Source: a virus. From it: a stretch of 23,149 nucleotides of DNA. Below are positions 19,232 through 23,149 of this stretch, in pieces; the stretch's first letter is position 1, and each line of letters starts with the position of its first letter. The notes under the pieces are model-generated. The model was not told the DNA's origin. It did not search any database and was given only the letters and a program-made list of their open reading frames with translations. The stretch spans positions 1-23,149 of IMG/VR virus record IMGVR_UViG_3300031702_000051. The stretch is one strand, 5' to 3'. Both the position numbers and the translations under genes were made by a program.

Positions 19232-20458
19232 ATGGAATTAGCATTACTACGAACACTCATGGATAAAGACTTCCATGATAACCACAAGGGCATACGTTGC
19301 CCCAACAGTATATTCAGCAAGGAAGGTCGCAAGGTTAAGGCTACCATTGATGCTGCCATTACTACCTACGGCAGGGATGTTACACCCATAGAGGTGGAGG
19401 CACTCTTCTTCTCTAAGAACCCTACGCTCACTACAGCACAAAAGGATTCCTATCAAGGTATCTTTGACAAGGTAGAGCGTGAGGCTATCATGGGTGTGGA
19501 CATAGCCAGTGATGTACTGTCGGATATGTTCCGACAACATGTAGGAGAAGAGGTAGCTAACCTTGGCTTTGAATACGTCAATGGTGAACACGCATCCCTT
19601 GAACCTCTACGTGCCATACTAGATAATTACAATGAAGACTTCACACCTAACCTATCGGTTGAGTGGGCTGACATTGATATGGATTATCTATTACAGAAGA
19701 GTGACCTTGAGGCTCAGTGGACATTCAACCTACCTACCTTGGCACGTAAGGTGGAGGGTGTTAATGGTGGTCACCTTATTATGATAGGTGCTAGACCTGA
19801 GACAGGTAAGACTTCTAGCCATGCGTCATTCATTGCTGGCCCTAAAGGTTTTGCAGAGCAGGGCGCACAGTGTCTAGTGTTATGTAATGAGGAGGCAGTA
19901 CACAGGGTAGCAGCACGTTACCTCAATGCATCCACAGGTATGACACTCAATCAGATACGGGACAATCCTTCAGCAGCTACTGCTAAGTACCAGCGTATCA
20001 AGGATCATGTTAAGTTCATTGATGCCACAGGTAAGGACATGGCATGGGTTGAGTCGGTCATTAAATCCTACACACCTGACGTTGTTGTACTAGACATGGG
20101 TGATAAGTTTGCTAGGCTCAATGGTGCTGCCCGTGAGGACATGATGCTCAAGGCTAATGCTATCTATGCTAGGGACATTTCCAAGCAGTATGGGTGTGCC
20201 ATGTTCTATATGTCACAGCTAAGTGCAGAGGCAGAGGGTAAGGTAATCCTTAATCAGTCTATGATGGAAGGTTCTAAGACAGGTAAGGCATCAGAGGCTG
20301 ACCTCATGCTGCTCATTGCTAAGAACCCTGCCATTAGTGAAGACGATACTATGGATGATCCTATGCGGCATATCAACATAACCAAGAACAAACTAACAGG
20401 ATGGCATGGCAAGGTGACTTGCATGTTAGACGGGAGGATTGCAAGGTATGGTGTTTGA
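19232..20458 (+). CDS. DnaB-like replicative helicase / RecA-fold ATPase (408 aa)
   Basis: It would unwind DNA ahead of the polymerase. The Walker A motif is GARPETGKTS at about 186-195, Walker B is VVVLDMGDKF at about 282-291, and a DnaB-type C-terminal segment KNKLTGWHGKVTCMLDGRIARYG closes the protein. SGxxTGKASEADLMLLI precedes it (conserved motif around 360-372). Residues 1-150 are a separate helical domain. The motif-3-like block MFYMSQLSAEAEGK supports the family. The gene sits upstream of endonuclease VII and polymerase in one unit. Confidence 0.88.
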   Translation: MELALLRTLMDKDFHDNHKGIRCPNSIFSKEGRKVKATIDAAITTYGRDVTPIEVEALFFSKNPTLTTAQKDSYQGIFDKVEREAIMGVDIASDVLSDMFRQHVGEEVANLGFEYVNGEHASLEPLRAILDNYNEDFTPNLSVEWADIDMDYLLQKSDLEAQWTFNLPTLARKVEGVNGGHLIMIGARPETGKTSSHASFIAGPKGFAEQGAQCLVLCNEEAVHRVAARYLNASTGMTLNQIRDNPSAATAKYQRIKDHVKFIDATGKDMAWVESVIKSYTPDVVVLDMGDKFARLNGAAREDMMLKANAIYARDISKQYGCAMFYMSQLSAEAEGKVILNQSMMEGSKTGKASEADLMLLIAKNPAISEDDTMDDPMRHINITKNKLTGWHGKVTCMLDGRIARYGV

Positions 20459-20882
20459 TCAAATAGAATTATTTATTGAGGACATAGAGTTATATGAAGC
20501 ACATCCTGAGTGTGAGGACACAAAGGTATGCTCCAAGTGTAATCATACTCTACCTGTGACAGACTTCAGCCCCGTAGGTAAGGGCGGTTATGTACGGCAT
20601 GAGTGTAGAGCCTGTAGTAATGAGTTAACTAGAGTGCGTAAAGGGCTTAAGGAATTACATGGTCAGCCACCTGAGGGGTATGAATGTCCCGTGTGCTTAT
20701 GTGATGAAGAGAGGGCTGCTACTGGTGGGCCTAGTAACTCTGCTTGGGTTCTTGACCATGACCATGAGACAGATGATTTCAGGGGCTGGCTATGCCATAG
20801 GTGCAACAGAGCATTAGGTTGTTTCCATGATGATGTTGCACGAATGAAGAGAGCAATTAAATACTTAAGGGGTAAGCTATGA
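20448..20882 (+). CDS. Recombination endonuclease VII-like nuclease (144 aa)
   Basis: It would resolve branched DNA (Holliday junctions) before packaging, as T4 gp49 does. The family core is VLDHDHETDDFRGWLCHRCNRALGCFHDD at about 101-129, with catalytic His/Asp (103-106) and zinc-binding Cys residues, followed by KRAIKYL. An N-terminal zinc-ribbon-like pair (CSKCNHTL, CRACSNEL) and CPVCLCDEE precede it. The ATG at 20448 overlaps the helicase end by 11 bp with GGGAGG upstream; a TTG at 20439 is possible. The stop overlaps the polymerase ATG. Confidence 0.88.
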   Translation: MVFDQIELFIEDIELYEAHPECEDTKVCSKCNHTLPVTDFSPVGKGGYVRHECRACSNELTRVRKGLKELHGQPPEGYECPVCLCDEERAATGGPSNSAWVLDHDHETDDFRGWLCHRCNRALGCFHDDVARMKRAIKYLRGKL

Positions 20883-22936
20883 TTACTATATTGGATGTAG
20901 AGAACACCACCTGTAAGAGGGATGGCAAGCAGCACTTTGATCCCTTTGAGTCAGAGAATGAGTTGGTTATGATAGGTATGCTATCTGAGAGTATGAGTTA
21001 TTACTCTGATGAAACTGTAGTTACCTTTACTCATTCAGATGAACCGCCCACTTGTAATGGAAATATAATAACGCAGAACATATTAGATGCCACCACCCTA
21101 CTGGTCTGTCACAATGCAGTGCATGACCTTACGTGGATATGGGAATGTGGCTTTGTGTATGACGGAAAGATATACGACACCATGTTAGGTGAGTACATAC
21201 TTAACAAGGGTGTCAAGTCTCCTCTTAACTTAGGCTTTGTATCTGCACAGTATGAACTGGAAGAGCAGAAGCTTGATACTATGTCCGACTACTGGAAGTC
21301 TGGTACATCTACAAAGGACATTCCCTTTGATGAACTGGACGAGTACCTACGCTACGACTTGCGCTCTACTCTTGGTGTCTACAAGAAACAGATGGTAAGG
21401 TTTGCCAATGACGAGAACAGTAGTATGCAGTCTGTACTAGATCTTACTATGGATACTTGCTATGAACTGGCACTGATCTATAAGCGAGGCATCAAGGTAG
21501 ACTTAGTAGAGTTGAACAAAGTAAAGACTGAGTTTGAAGAAGAGAGGGCTACTCTATCAGAGGAACTTATGGAGTTTGTTGAGGAGTTGATGGGTGATAC
21601 ACCCGTAAACATTAACTCACCAGAGCAGCTATCAGCACTAGTGTTCTCTCGTAAGCCTGTAGATAAGAAGTTGTGGGCCTTGAGTGTTAATGCATTCATG
21701 TCTGACTCAGCATTCAAGGATACTATGAAGTCTCAGTGTGGCCCTGTCTACAAGACTAAGGCTAGCAAGTGTGTCATATGCAATGGCACTGGCATGGTTC
21801 AGCATCTTACTAAGAAGGGTACGCCTCGTAAGAACAAGAACATCTGTCAGTCATGTGATCGAAAGGGCTATGTACTCACACAGACTAAGGTGTTGGCAGG
21901 ACTTAAGTTCACACCACCCAAGGCTACATGGGCTAGTGCTAGTGGCTTCAGTACAGGTAAGGGAATCCTTGAGACACTTGAGGCTACGGCTAGAGGCAAG
22001 GGCATGGAGCGTGAGGGTAACTTCTTAAAGAAGCTGCGTAGACTTAACGCTATTGAATCATACCTATCCTCCTTTGTAGGTGGCATAGAGAAGTACACTA
22101 AGGCAGATGGTATGCTGCATGTACAGTTGACTCAGCACATTACCTCTACTGCTAGGCTGTCAGGACGTAACCCTAACATGCAGAACATGCCAAGGGGTGG
22201 TACGTTCCCTGTTAAGCGTGTGTTTATATCACGATGGAAGGGTGGCAAGATAATGGAGGCTGACTTTGGGCAGCTAGAGTTTCGTGTAGCAGCATTTCTT
22301 TCACAGGATAAGACTGCTATAAAGGAGGTGTTAGAAGGATTTGATGTACATCAGTACACCGCAGACATCATAGGTGGGGCAGGACAGCCTATAGCTAGGC
22401 AGAACGCTAAGGAACACACCTTTGCCCCCTTGTATGGTGCTTCAGGGTATGGTCGTACTCCAGCAGAGGCAGAATATTATACTCACTTCCTATATAAGTA
22501 TCGTGGAATAGCAGAGTGGCACAAGAGGTTAGCCACTGAAGCCCTGTCAGAGAGAAAGATTACAACACCTTCGGGTAGGCAGTTTGCTTTCCCCGATGTG
22601 TCAAGGAGGCGTGATGGTACTGTTACAAACTTTACCATGATTAAGAACTATCCTGTTCAGTCATTTGCTACGGCAGATATAGTGCCAGTTGCACTGCTGA
22701 TGATGGAGAAAGTGATGAAGGAGAGAGGTTTATTATCTTGCATAGTTAACACAGTTCATGATAGTATGGTAGTGGATGTACACCCTGACGAGCAGACTGA
22801 TATGTTAGCAGTCGTAGTGGAAGTAGAGAGTAAGTTAGTAAGCACAGTAAATAAGCTGTGGGATATTGATTTTAACTTACCTCTATCACTGGAAGCTAAG
22901 ATGGGAAACAATTGGTTAGATCAAGTAGATTGCTAA
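20879..22936 (+). CDS. Family A DNA polymerase with 3'-5' exonuclease (685 aa)
   Basis: This is the phage replicative polymerase, comparable to T7 gp5. The exonuclease domain shows TILDVEN (Asp6, Glu8), HNAVHDLTW (about 78-86) and YLRYDLRSTLGVY (about 156-168). The polymerase motifs are A, ADFGQLEFRVAAF (about 460-472); B, RQNAKEHTFAPLYG (about 504-517); and C, TVHDSMVVDV (about 624-633). The motif B residue equivalent to E. coli Phe762 is Phe. SARLSGRNPNMQNMPRG is also typical. An unusual insertion at about 297-328 carries CVICNGTG and CQSCDRKG, like a DnaJ-type zinc finger. The ATG overlaps the previous stop (ATGA). Confidence 0.95.
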   Translation: MITILDVENTTCKRDGKQHFDPFESENELVMIGMLSESMSYYSDETVVTFTHSDEPPTCNGNIITQNILDATTLLVCHNAVHDLTWIWECGFVYDGKIYDTMLGEYILNKGVKSPLNLGFVSAQYELEEQKLDTMSDYWKSGTSTKDIPFDELDEYLRYDLRSTLGVYKKQMVRFANDENSSMQSVLDLTMDTCYELALIYKRGIKVDLVELNKVKTEFEEERATLSEELMEFVEELMGDTPVNINSPEQLSALVFSRKPVDKKLWALSVNAFMSDSAFKDTMKSQCGPVYKTKASKCVICNGTGMVQHLTKKGTPRKNKNICQSCDRKGYVLTQTKVLAGLKFTPPKATWASASGFSTGKGILETLEATARGKGMEREGNFLKKLRRLNAIESYLSSFVGGIEKYTKADGMLHVQLTQHITSTARLSGRNPNMQNMPRGGTFPVKRVFISRWKGGKIMEADFGQLEFRVAAFLSQDKTAIKEVLEGFDVHQYTADIIGGAGQPIARQNAKEHTFAPLYGASGYGRTPAEAEYYTHFLYKYRGIAEWHKRLATEALSERKITTPSGRQFAFPDVSRRRDGTVTNFTMIKNYPVQSFATADIVPVALLMMEKVMKERGLLSCIVNTVHDSMVVDVHPDEQTDMLAVVVEVESKLVSTVNKLWDIDFNLPLSLEAKMGNNWLDQVDC

Positions 22937-22956
22937 TAGCATAAAGGATAATGAGT

Positions 22957-23149
22957 ATGAGTGAAGTAGCTTTAAATCAAGTAAGTCAAGAAGAGTTAAT
23001 GCGCCTAACAGGTATGGCTAATGAGACAGGAGGTGGTGGTTCTAAGAACAAGCTACCCCGTCTACGTATGTGGCATACCCCATTGATGGGTGTCGTTGAG
23101 GTAGATGGTAAGAAGAAGAAGATGGAAGTTGTGGAGGCAGGGCAGTATC
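22957..23149 (+). CDS. Partial gene cut by the right edge (64+ aa)
   Basis: AAGGA lies 8 bases before the ATG at 22957 (an ATG at 22951 is too close). The visible part, MSEVALNQVSQEELMRLTGMA followed by a Gly-rich linker and KNKLPRLRMWHTPLMGVVEVDGKKKKMEVVEAG, is open to the edge. The Gly linker followed by a beta-rich, basic segment after the polymerase could suit a single-strand DNA-binding protein, but that is only positional inference. Confidence 0.7.
   Translation, partial: MSEVALNQVSQEELMRLTGMANETGGGGSKNKLPRLRMWHTPLMGVVEVDGKKKKMEVVEAGQY

Noticed and set aside
19173-19241. Small frame of 22 codons between the 99-aa gene and the helicase
   Set aside because: It is very short, starts within the previous gene without a ribosome site, and runs into the helicase start.
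1-23149. tRNA or rRNA genes
   Set aside because: I saw no cloverleaf-like element with the usual T-arm sequence and no rRNA-like segment; a dedicated tRNA scan was not possible.

Overview
The window is part of a tailed double-stranded DNA phage genome (Caudoviricetes). The portal type, a T7/PolI-like replication module split over several genes, and many small early genes suggest a podovirus-like phage of a marine gammaproteobacterium. That host is inferred from gene flavour only; I did not identify a specific relative.

Layout. Positions 1-6754 are a leftward (minus-strand) virion and packaging operon. In transcription order it holds a small protein, a terminase small subunit candidate, a second small DNA-binding-like protein, the terminase large subunit, the portal, a 67-aa protein and a 634-aa probable virion protein. 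Positions 6755-7748 are a roughly 1-kb divergent control region. It has two matching leftward sigma70-like promoters, a six-copy TAAGTG repeat series, three perfect DnaA-box matches and a rightward promoter. From 7749 to the end everything runs rightward: first a stand-alone 208-aa gene with its own promoter and terminator, then short accessory genes, a DUF932-like protein, a tyrosine recombinase, an HNH/AP2 endonuclease, a primase, a Mom-like DNA-modification protein, a tandem pair of small HTH-like proteins, a DnaB-like helicase, an endonuclease VII-like nuclease and a family A DNA polymerase. A further gene is cut by the right edge.

How it works together. Host sigma70-type promoters (TTGACA with 16-18 bp spacers) appear to start both arms, and most rightward genes are coupled by ATGA or TAATG overlaps. 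Primase, helicase, polymerase and endonuclease VII form the replication and resolution set. The Mom-like protein could protect phage DNA from restriction, and the recombinase suggests integration or genome resolution.

Most unusual signal. A block of about 1.5 kb (7355-8830) is packed with short perfect palindromes: 4-6 bp stems with 1-4 nt loops, very often GAA or AAA. They occur in non-coding DNA and throughout the 208-aa gene, and some identical ones recur at distant sites. A second family, GGGGATATCCCC-type palindromes followed by a second small hairpin, sits immediately upstream of the ribosome binding sites of five genes, in both orientations and with a both-arm change in one copy. I know of no described system that matches this.
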